From positions 496,001 through 560,000 of the forward strand of contig NC_013526.1 in NCBI RefSeq assembly GCF_000025005.1: a stretch of 64,000 nucleotides of DNA. Reading direction: 5' to 3'. Positions 44,802 through 51,748 of the stretch are shown here, in pieces (the stretch's first letter is position 1; each line of letters begins with the position of its first letter). The notes beneath the pieces are model-generated. The model had not been told where the DNA came from. It saw only the letters and a program-made list of their open reading frames with translations, and did not search any database. The position numbers were made by a program, and so were the translations under genes. The stretch comes from Thermobaculum terrenum ATCC BAA-798. GTDB lineage: Bacteria; Chloroflexota; Chloroflexia; Thermobaculales; Thermobaculaceae.

Positions 44802-45278
44802 TCAGGTTCGGACGCTCACTGCCTTGCGAACGAGTTCGCGTATCCTCTCCTCTACTTCGGGAGTCAGCTCCTGTAGTGCGAAGGATGTGGGCCACATATC
44901 CCCCTCATCGAGGTTGGCTACATCGCTGAAGCCCAGTGTTGAGTAACGCGACTTGAACTTCTGGGAGTTCTGGAAGAAGCAAACCACCTTGCCGTCCTTG
45001 GCGTAGGCAGGCATCCCATACCAGGTGCGCGGAGAAAGCTCGGGAGCAGCCTCCTTGATAAGGGTGTGCAGCCTCTCGGCCATGCTGCGATCGGGCTCCG
45101 GCATCTCGGCGATCTTCTCCAGCACGGCCGCCTCGCCATCGGTCTTGTTCGAGGAGCTTACTTCCCGGGCGCGCTCCCTCATGGCCGCACGCTCCTCTGC
45201 GGAGAAACCCTTAGAAGAAGCAGACCTTGCTCGCCCGCTGCGGGCGGATTCCTGGGGATTATCTTGCTCTGGCATCAT
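44802..45278 (-). CDS. DUF1801 / YdhG-like protein
   Basis: A 158-residue soluble protein. An N-terminal Ser/Ala/Arg-rich part (about 1-55) precedes the DUF1801 fold: [43 protein letters not shown]. Some relatives (B. subtilis Fra) act as iron chaperones; others are uncharacterised. TAAGGAGGC precedes ATG ATG at 45278/45275. Divergent from the methyltransferase gene. Confidence 0.8.
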   Translation of the reverse strand: MMPEQDNPQESARSGRARSASSKGFSAEERAAMRERAREVSSSNKTDGEAAVLEKIAEMPEPDRSMAERLHTLIKEAAPELSPRTWYGMPAYAKDGKVVCFFQNSQKFKSRYSTLGFSDVANLDEGDMWPTSFALQELTPEVEERIRELVRKAVSVRT

Positions 45279-45486
45279 GCCTCCTTACAATACAATACGA
45301 TATGATATATTTGTCCCAGCGCTGTGTGTGGGTGGGTCCAGTATAAACGTCCATCGGACCGGCGTCAACCATCCAATACGGTCGTACATACTTTACATAA
45401 AATGGCCGACTGGCATGCTGCCCGACGACACCTGCTATTGCCCCCCTGGTATCATAGAGAGACGTGTTTCCAGGAGAATATGTATT

Positions 45487-46113
45487 ATGAAGATAAGAGG
45501 CAGGCAACTAGCGTACTTGGCAGCCCTCATGGGAGGAGCTGTGGCCTTGGTGGGCGTCATCCGCGCCCGCTGTGCTCCGTCGGCTTGCCCCTACAGCCAA
45601 CGCGTCGTCCTAGAACTGCCGCGCCCGTTCTTGGGGCGTGAGCGGTTGAGGCGCATGCTCGAGCCCCTGCCGGGAGAGAGGGTGCTTGAGGTGGGGCCCG
45701 GATCAGGATACTATGCCCTCCACGCTGCCCAGTGGGTAGCTCCTGGTGAGCTGCACGCCCTCGACCTACAGCAGGAGATGCTCGATCTGATGATGCGGCG
45801 CGCCAGGGAGCGGGATATAACCAACATCTATCCTCAGCGTGGAGACGCTAGGGAGCTGCCGTACGCGGATGCCAGCTTTGATGCCGCCTACCTGGTCGCG
45901 ACCCTGGGTGAGGTGGAGGGTCAGGACGCAGCTCTGCGTGAGCTCCGTCGCGTGCTGAAGGCGGGAGGACGCCTCGTCGTCGGTGAGTCGCTGCCAGACC
46001 CGCATATGGTACCTTTCGGGTTGCTGCGCTCACGGGCTGAAGCTGCTGGCTTCCGCTTCCAGCGCAGGGAAGGGAGCAGCCTGGGGTACCTAGCGCTGTT
46101 CCGAGCCGGGTGA
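45487..46113 (+). CDS. SAM-dependent methyltransferase with N-terminal helix
   Basis: A 208-residue class I methyltransferase. VLEVGPGSGYYALHAAQ is the SAM loop, LHALDLQQEML the acidic strand end, and LRRVLKAGGRLVVGE the post-VI segment of the Methyltransf_11 group. An N-terminal hydrophobic stretch (YLAALMGGAVALVGVI) may anchor it to the membrane. AGGAG lies ten bases before ATG 45487. Substrate unknown (UbiE-like or lipid methylation are possibilities). Confidence 0.83.
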   Translation: MKIRGRQLAYLAALMGGAVALVGVIRARCAPSACPYSQRVVLELPRPFLGRERLRRMLEPLPGERVLEVGPGSGYYALHAAQWVAPGELHALDLQQEMLDLMMRRARERDITNIYPQRGDARELPYADASFDAAYLVATLGEVEGQDAALRELRRVLKAGGRLVVGESLPDPHMVPFGLLRSRAEAAGFRFQRREGSSLGYLALFRAG

Positions 46114-46143
46114 CCGCCTCTGCGAGGCCCTTGGAGTGGATAC

Positions 46144-46971
46144 CTAGCTCCGACGCAGCGGGATCCGGAAGATAGAGCCCGCCGTGCCATCGGTCACGTA
46201 GAGGGCATCCCTCCAGAATGCGAGGTTGGTGGGTGTGGGTCCTCCCGATGGGATGCTGCAGACGATTTCTCCCTCCAGGGTCAGGACTTGCACCACTCCC
46301 GCCCCGAAATGGGCCACGTACAGGCGACCATCTGGACCGAAGCGGATGCCGTCTGGGCCGCACTCCCGCCCTGAGCTGTTGTCGGATGCAGGCGACAGCT
46401 TGGCCAGTGGCGCGACCTCCAGCACGGTCCCGTCCTGCTGCAGGGCGTAGCGATGGAGGATGCCTGTGTGGGTCTCCGCCACCAGGAGCTCCCCTCCGTC
46501 CGGCGTGATGGCTATCCCGTTGGGGAACGCCAGTCCAGCGATCACACGCCTAAGCTCTCCTTGTGGGGAGAGCGAGTAGACGCAGCCTATGGGGTTGGAG
46601 GGGTTTGATCCCATGGGGTCGGTGAAGTAGAGGGTGCCGTCGGCGGCAAAACACAGGTCGTTGGGGCCTAGGAAGCGCCTGCCCTCGTACTCGTCCACTA
46701 CGACCTCCCAGGAGCGCGTCTGCGGATCGACGCACAGGATAGCCCGGAGGCCGTTGTCCGCCACGTAGAGCTTGCCATCGGGGCCAAGGCGCGAGCCGTT
46801 GGGACCTCCACCAGTGTGCACCAGCACCTCGAGTTCGCCTCTCGGGGGCATGATGCAGACGTTGCCTCGGTAGATATCGACGCAGTAGAGGGTGCCGTCG
46901 GGGCCAAAGTTGATACCCTCGGGGAACCCCAATCCGTCCAGGATCCTCACGGGTGGAGAGAAAGCCAGCAT
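46144..46971 (-). CDS. SMP-30/gluconolactonase-type beta-propeller
   Basis: A 275-residue six-bladed propeller. Repeated blades read FPEGINFGPDGTLYCVDI, GPDGKLYVADNG, GPNDLCFAADGTLYFTD and FPNGIAITPDGGELLVAET, with the acidic and Asn metal ligands of SMP-30/gluconolactonase/LRE-like enzymes. No signal peptide. ATG 46971 follows GAAGGAGGTAGC. It likely opens a sugar lactone; convergent with the methyltransferase. Confidence 0.85.
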   Translation of the reverse strand: MLAFSPPVRILDGLGFPEGINFGPDGTLYCVDIYRGNVCIMPPRGELEVLVHTGGGPNGSRLGPDGKLYVADNGLRAILCVDPQTRSWEVVVDEYEGRRFLGPNDLCFAADGTLYFTDPMGSNPSNPIGCVYSLSPQGELRRVIAGLAFPNGIAITPDGGELLVAETHTGILHRYALQQDGTVLEVAPLAKLSPASDNSSGRECGPDGIRFGPDGRLYVAHFGAGVVQVLTLEGEIVCSIPSGGPTPTNLAFWRDALYVTDGTAGSIFRIPLRRS

Positions 46972-47062
46972 GCTACCTCCTTCGATGGATATACAACCAG
47001 TATCCCACAAGGGCCCCGGCGATGCGCAAGGATATATACTAGCTATGGAAGGAGGTATCCTT

Positions 47063-47407
47063 ATGGTGCTGGTACGTAGGGTGTACGACGAGCCCGAGGA
47101 GGGCTACAGGGTTCTCGTGGACCGGCTGTGGCCCCGGGGAGTGAAGAGGGACTCCCTGCCTTTGGACGAGTGGCTCAAGGATCTGGCGCCGAGCGACGAG
47201 CTGCGCCGGTGGTACGGACATGACGTCGGGAAGTGGACGGAGTTCAGGCACAGGTACCGCCAGGAGCTGCTGTCGGAGGATCGTCAGCAGCTCCTCGATC
47301 ATCTTAGGCGTAAGGCGAGGGAGGGCCGCCTGGTGCTGCTGACCGCCACCAGGGACGTCGAGCACAGCAACGCCGAGGTCCTGCGCGAGCTACTGGAGGA
47401 GGAATAA
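47063..47407 (+). CDS. DUF488 family protein
   Basis: A 114-residue single-domain protein: VDRLWPRGVKRDSLPLDEWL, then LAPSDELRRWYGHD, WTEFRHRYRQEL and LVLLTATRDVEHSNAEVL. This is the DUF488 family (PF04343 type), function unknown. AAGGAGGT lies six bases before ATG. It ends five bases before the ABC ATPase gene, so the three rightward genes are probably one transcript. Confidence 0.88.
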   Translation: MVLVRRVYDEPEEGYRVLVDRLWPRGVKRDSLPLDEWLKDLAPSDELRRWYGHDVGKWTEFRHRYRQELLSEDRQQLLDHLRRKAREGRLVLLTATRDVEHSNAEVLRELLEEE

Positions 47408-47412
47408 GGGCT

Positions 47413-48315
47413 ATGAGCTACGCTATCGAGGTGACGCACTTCTCCAAGCGCTACGGCTCCCGACTGGTGGTGGACGACCTCTCCTTCCAGGTAAGGGAGG
47501 GAGAGTTCTTCGCGTTGCTTGGTCCCAACGGCGCGGGCAAGACCACGACGATCGAGACGCTGGAGGGCTTCAGGCGTCCGGACAGTGGGGAGGTTCGCGT
47601 GCTGGGGCTTGACCCCGTCCGTGACAAGCGGCAGCTGTACCGGCGGGTGGGGGTGATGCTGCAGGAGGGGGGACTCTACCCAACTGCTAAGCCCCTGGAC
47701 CTGCTGCAGCTGTTCTACGAGTTCTACCCGAATGCCGAGAGCCCCGAAGAGGTGGCCGAGCGCCTGGACCTTGGAGGATTTCTCCACACCCCAATTCGAC
47801 GCCTGAGCGGCGGGCAGCGCCAGCGTCTATCGCTAGCGCTCGCCCTGATGGGTAGGCCGTCGGTGCTGTTCCTGGATGAGCCCACCGCGGGACTCGACCC
47901 ACACACCAGGCGCTCCACCTGGGATATGCTCAGGGGGCTGAGGTCTGAGGGCACGACGATCATGCTCACCACTCACTACATAGAGGAGGCCGAGCAGCTG
48001 GCTGACAGGGTGGCTATCATAGATCGAGGGAGGCTAGTGGCGGTGGATACTCCGGGCGCGCTGATGGCGGGCGCCAAGAGCCGGATAGCCTGCCGCACCG
48101 ATCGGCCAGTGGATCTATCCCGTGTACGGTTGCCCTTGGAAGCGGGCGCAGATGGATGGTATACCGCGCAAGTGGAGGCGACGCCCGAGGCGGTTAGGGT
48201 GCTGGCGGAAGATCTGGCGCTGCAGGGAGTGCTCCTGCTGGAGATGCGCGCTGGTAGCGCATCCCTCGAGGAGGCTTTCCTGGAGCTCACGGGTGAGGAG
48301 GAGGCTGAGCTATGA
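47413..48315 (+). CDS. ABC-2 type exporter ATP-binding protein
   Basis: A 300-residue ATPase of the DrrA/CcmA group. Walker A GPNGAGKTT (about 38), signature RLSGGQRQRLSLALAL, Walker B VLFLDEPTAGLD, H-loop MLTTHYIEEAEQ. The C-terminal part (about 215-300) is the extension usual in this group. It starts after GGAGGAGGAATAAGGGCT and overlaps the permease gene by four bases. Likely exports a drug, lipid or pigment. Confidence 0.93.
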   Translation: MSYAIEVTHFSKRYGSRLVVDDLSFQVREGEFFALLGPNGAGKTTTIETLEGFRRPDSGEVRVLGLDPVRDKRQLYRRVGVMLQEGGLYPTAKPLDLLQLFYEFYPNAESPEEVAERLDLGGFLHTPIRRLSGGQRQRLSLALALMGRPSVLFLDEPTAGLDPHTRRSTWDMLRGLRSEGTTIMLTTHYIEEAEQLADRVAIIDRGRLVAVDTPGALMAGAKSRIACRTDRPVDLSRVRLPLEAGADGWYTAQVEATPEAVRVLAEDLALQGVLLLEMRAGSASLEEAFLELTGEEEAEL

Positions 48316-49037
48316 GGGCCACCTGGGCGCAGTTCAAGTTCGAGCTCAAGCTAGCCCTCCGTAGGGGGGAGGGCCTGTTGGTGACGATCTTCATTCCCCT
48401 GCTCCTATTGGTGTTCCTGGGGAGCGTCCCGTTCTTCTCACCCGACCGCAGCCGGCGCGTCGCGGAGGTCATGCCAGGGCTGCTGGCGCTGGCGGTGATG
48501 TCCACCGGCATGGTGAGCCTGGGGATAGCGACGGCCTTCGAGCGGCAGTACGGCTTCCTCAAGCGGCTAGGGGCAACCCCACTGACACGTCCACAGCTAC
48601 TGCTGGCCAAGGGATTGACCACCCTGCTGACGGTATGCTGCCAGGTGCTGCTGCTGTGGCTGGTGGGCTGGTGGGCCTTTGGCTGGCGCCCGCAAGGTGA
48701 GGTGTGGCTGGTCGCGATCTGGCTGTTGTTGGGGCTTGCGGTGTTCGTGGGCGTGGGCTTGTGGATGGCTGGGACGCTGCGGGCGGAGGCGACCTTGGCG
48801 ATAGCCAACGCGCTGTACCTGGTGCTCATGCTGCTTGGGGGAGTGGTCGTGCCGCTGAGCAGGCTGCCAGATGCCATCGGCTCGGTCGTCAGGTTCCTGC
48901 CCACGGCGGCGCTGGCGGAGCTGTTGCGGCAATCCCTCATCACCGGTGGCAGACCAAGCACGCTCAACGTGGTGGTTCTCCTCTTCTGGACGATCCTTGC
49001 CCCTGGGGCAGCTGTGACCACCTTCAAGTGGGAGTAG
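48312..49037 (+). CDS. ABC-2 type exporter permease
   Basis: A 241-residue six-helix permease. It starts with an amphipathic LALRRGEGLLVTIFIPLLLL segment, and ATAFERQYGFLKRLGATPLT is the conserved cytoplasmic coupling loop of ABC-2 exporters. The ATGA overlap with the ATPase gene indicates translational coupling and a two-component (DrrAB-like) pump. Confidence 0.92.
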   Translation: MRATWAQFKFELKLALRRGEGLLVTIFIPLLLLVFLGSVPFFSPDRSRRVAEVMPGLLALAVMSTGMVSLGIATAFERQYGFLKRLGATPLTRPQLLLAKGLTTLLTVCCQVLLLWLVGWWAFGWRPQGEVWLVAIWLLLGLAVFVGVGLWMAGTLRAEATLAIANALYLVLMLLGGVVVPLSRLPDAIGSVVRFLPTAALAELLRQSLITGGRPSTLNVVVLLFWTILAPGAAVTTFKWE

Positions 49038-49083
49038 CCCTTGGCGTGATCCTTGCGCAGTCATCTCCTGGAGGTGATATGAC

Positions 49084-49275
49084 ATGTCGCGCAAGGATAA
49101 GAGGCCAGAAAGCCAACCTGAAAGGAACACCGCTGAGGAGAAGAGTCGTAAGGCAACTGAGAAGGGCATCTTCGATGAAGAGCCAGGAGGGAGCCAAACA
49201 GAGGGTTCGGAGGAGAGAGGCCCCGATCCCGGGCAGTACACCGATAAGGGCTCTCCCGGCTACCTAGGGCGGTAG
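49084..49275 (+). CDS. Small hydrophilic, probably disordered protein
   Basis: A 63-residue protein, MSRKDKRPESQPERNTAEEK and later EEPGGSQTEGSEERGPDPGQ, ending TDKGSPGYLGR. It is charged, lacks hydrophobic residues and would not fold on its own, like small stress-protective or ribosome-associated proteins. CTGGAGGTGATATGAC precedes the ATG. Placed 46 bases after the ABC-2 permease, so possibly co-transcribed. Confidence 0.6.
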   Translation: MSRKDKRPESQPERNTAEEKSRKATEKGIFDEEPGGSQTEGSEERGPDPGQYTDKGSPGYLGR

Positions 49276-49504
49276 GGCGCTCACTGCCCAGCCATAGGGA
49301 TCTTGCGGGCGACGGGTATCCGTCCGGAGCTGTCGCCCCTTCACCTCGTCCTCTAGGCGGAGCATGAGCTTGCAGCCGTTCCGGATCGGGCCCTCACGGC
49401 AGGTGCCATACGGGCATTGGGTGTGGATCCGATTATCCTAGATCATCTATGGTGGATCTGAGGATGTGGTTGCCGGTGTCGACCTGACACGCTTGGGGTG
49501 CTCC
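49276..49504. other. Gap with an unsupported leftward frame
   Basis: On the minus strand 49440-49273 is open and reads CPYGTCREGPIRNGCKLMLR before a charged tail. The Cys pattern is protein-like, but a TAG lies directly upstream and no start with a ribosome site is present, so it may be a remnant. Confidence 0.3.
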
Positions 49505-49672
49505 TCATATGGCGTTGAAGAGCACGTAGGTACGGATAATCTCACGGAGCCTAGGGGTCTCTCGCTCTATGTTGGGGCTGACACATGCCGGACACACGGC
49601 GTCCCCCCACCTATTCCGCTTGGCGGCTCCCGCTGAGAACACATAACCGCAGCTCCGGCACCTGTATCGCAT
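49505..49672 (-). CDS. Small zinc-ribbon protein
   Basis: A 55-residue protein with MRYRCRSCGYVFSAG and later CPACVSPNIER, two CxxC knuckles that would bind one zinc in a rubredoxin/rubrerythrin-like ribbon. GAGAGGTGAGGCA precedes the ATG at 49672. Just downstream of the GH76-like gene. Function unknown. Confidence 0.7.
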   Translation of the reverse strand: MRYRCRSCGYVFSAGAAKRNRWGDAVCPACVSPNIERETPRLREIIRTYVLFNAI

Positions 49673-49743
49673 TGCCTCACCTCTCGAGGATTGTACCGCC
49701 CCTGAGAGGTCGCGACAAGTTCTCCCAGGGGCGGCTGAGCGCT

Positions 49744-50907
49744 CTAAGCCATCAGGTCGTAGTCCTGGGGCGACCACGCCAATGTGGCGTAGATCTGTAC
49801 CATCGCCGCGTGATACAGGAGGGAGGTGGGCTTGGTAGCCTCGAACACGAACAGCCCGGTCTCCGGGTCACGCGCGGACCGCCACATCTCATCAGCGTAG
49901 TCCTGCATCATCTTGCGATAGCGCTTGTCGTGGTTGATCGACTCCAGCAGCAGCAGGTTCTTGAAGAAGATAGCGTTGAAGGGTGGGTCCTGCCTGTACA
50001 GCCTACCAGCGCCTCCGTAGTACTCTAGAGCAGCATCAGCTATGGCCTCGGCCCTTCGGAGATACTGGCTATCACCGGTGATCCTGTAGAGCAGGACGCT
50101 GGCACCGATCATGGTACCCTGATTGTAGGACCACTGGGTCTTCTCGATGTTGCCGGCCAGGTCTATATGATCCCAGTACAGACCGTTGGGAGCCAGCAGG
50201 CAGGTATTTACCCAGTCATACATGCGCTTGGCCCAATCGAAGTAGTAGCGGTCGCCGGTGATCTCGTAGAGGTGCAGCCCAAGCTCAGCCCCAGGGGCGT
50301 TGCTCACGGTGTTGCGGTCTCGACTCCAGGAAGCCTGCGTCCAGAAGACCCCTCCGGGGCAGGGGTGCGTGGGATCGTTATCCCAACCGTACACCACCAG
50401 GTCGAAGACCTGCTTGGCGCGTGCTAGTGCCTGCTGGTCGCCGGTCATCCTGTACCACTGCACCTGCTCGAGCGCTATCCACTCGTTATCGTCGTAGAAC
50501 TTATCACCGCCCCAACCCAGTGGCGGGCGCACATAGGAGTCGTACCCAGGTGGGGTAGTGGTGTTGTTCCAGTAGAGCTCTACCCCCTCCAGCCTGTCGC
50601 CTACGTCGTCCTTGTACTGGGCGCCTATCTTACGGATACCGGCCAGGTCGATCGTTGCAGCCATCGCCTGGGAGAACGGCCACACGTAAGAATAGGGATT
50701 CTGTCCAGGCTGCTCTGGGTACTGCTCCTTGTAGAGCTTGACATCGGGCAAGTATAAGTAGCGCTGCATAGCATCATAGGAAGCTATAGCCCTGCGCAGG
50801 TTCTTCTCCTGCCCTGAGCGCGCGTCTGTGTCTGATGAGCTGTAGGCTACAGATACCACAGCCACGACGAGCGCCAAGCCTAGATACCACAACCTCCTGC
50901 CTACCAT
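49744..50907 (-). CDS. GH76-like glycosidase (alpha-1,6-mannanase type), exported
   Basis: A 387-residue protein with an N-terminal signal/anchor helix (LWYLGLALVVAVVSVAYS) and an (alpha/alpha)6 barrel. The catalytic pair of GH76 is visible as KFYDDNEWIALEQVQ, with repeated helices such as YRMTGDQQALARAKQVFDLV and YEITGDRYYFDWAKRMYDWV. GH76 enzymes cut alpha-1,6-mannan. ATG at 50907 follows CAGGAGGTTAAGCGA. A role in sugar scavenging alongside the GH43 gene is likely. Confidence 0.85.
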   Translation of the reverse strand: MVGRRLWYLGLALVVAVVSVAYSSSDTDARSGQEKNLRRAIASYDAMQRYLYLPDVKLYKEQYPEQPGQNPYSYVWPFSQAMAATIDLAGIRKIGAQYKDDVGDRLEGVELYWNNTTTPPGYDSYVRPPLGWGGDKFYDDNEWIALEQVQWYRMTGDQQALARAKQVFDLVVYGWDNDPTHPCPGGVFWTQASWSRDRNTVSNAPGAELGLHLYEITGDRYYFDWAKRMYDWVNTCLLAPNGLYWDHIDLAGNIEKTQWSYNQGTMIGASVLLYRITGDSQYLRRAEAIADAALEYYGGAGRLYRQDPPFNAIFFKNLLLLESINHDKRYRKMMQDYADEMWRSARDPETGLFVFEATKPTSLLYHAAMVQIYATLAWSPQDYDLMA

Positions 50908-51187
50908 TCGCTTAACCTCCTGCAGAACTTGTTGGATCACGTCCATGGCGTGCAGGATAACAGAGTTATACGATTAAGTGCAAGATATATAGGGCCCAAA
51001 AGGGTTATTATTTCAGGTGTTATAGATATAATTTTCGGGCGCTGGCCAGCGCCACATGGACTAGCGGTTCGATGGCAAGAGGCACACTCGGCGACGACTT
51101 TAGGCGCTGAAGAATCTTGTTCTAGGAGGTCTTCGCAGGCCGTACCGACGAACGCTCTGCACGCGCAGCATTCGACTTGGCTGGCGA

Positions 51188-51445
51188 TCATCCCGTTAAA
51201 AGGGCGAGCGCTTTCGAGGGTGGCAAACTGCTTGGCAGCATCCGGTGCTTCCTCCATGCTGCGCCAACGGACTCCCAGCCCATCATCACATCATACATTC
51301 GGTCCCCGTACAAATAGGTCCCGACGGACCGCAGGAGGTCATTGACAAAAGTGTGCGCCTCCTCGCTGGGCACAGCCCAATCGAAGTTCCCGTGCTCGTC
51401 CGCCACGTAGCCGTCGAGTGATGTGATCGCCGAATAGATTAGCAC
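51188..51445 (-). pseudogene. Truncated dihydrofolate-reductase-family (RibD C-terminal) gene
   Basis: GTG at 51445 follows GTAGGA and opens VLIYSAITSLDGYVADEHGN, then FDWAVPSEEAHTFVNDLLRS and TYLYGDRMYDVMMGWES, the N-terminal half of the RibD_C/DHFR-like family. At about residue 60 the similarity stops and an unrelated tail leads to TGA, so about two thirds of the usual 180-190 residues are missing. Confidence 0.75.
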
Positions 51446-51567
51446 TCCTACAGGGTATTGCTGCTGTTGTACAGCTTGCGACCCTTCGAGTGGCGGCGGG
51501 ATATCCAGACCTGAGGAGCGCGCCTGCAGCCAGGCTCTCGGCACATCAGCATCTTTGCCGTAAGCTC

Positions 51568-51603
51568 GTGCTATCTGTGAGCTGCACAGCTCACAGATAG
51601 CAC
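51568..51603. repeat. Perfect 16-bp inverted repeat in a non-coding gap
   Basis: GTGCTATCTGTGAGCT (51568-51583), four-base loop GCAC, then its exact complement to 51603. It lies in the 303-base gap between the DHFR-like fragment and the subtilase stop; the rest of that gap holds no recognised gene. Only TTT follows on the plus strand, so it is a weak terminator candidate; a mobile-element relic is possible. Confidence 0.8.
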
Positions 51604-51748
51604 TTTGGTCGCGTCAGCTGGTCGGTGCTCCTAAGATTGGCGGCTTTGAGGACTTGGGACAACGGCAGGTAGGGCCTTCGGAGTAGGAGTACCTCAGGCC
51701 CTTGCCCGGATAGGTGTGCGAGCTTAATCTATGTCTTGATCCTGGGAC

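Noticed and set aside
44408-44929. 173-codon open frame as a real gene
   Set aside because: It starts inside the duplicated MATE fragment, jumps into unrelated sequence and has no start signal; treated as a relic.
48704-49267. 187-codon frame over the ABC-2 permease end and small protein
   Set aside because: Out of frame with both supported genes; no motif and no start signal.
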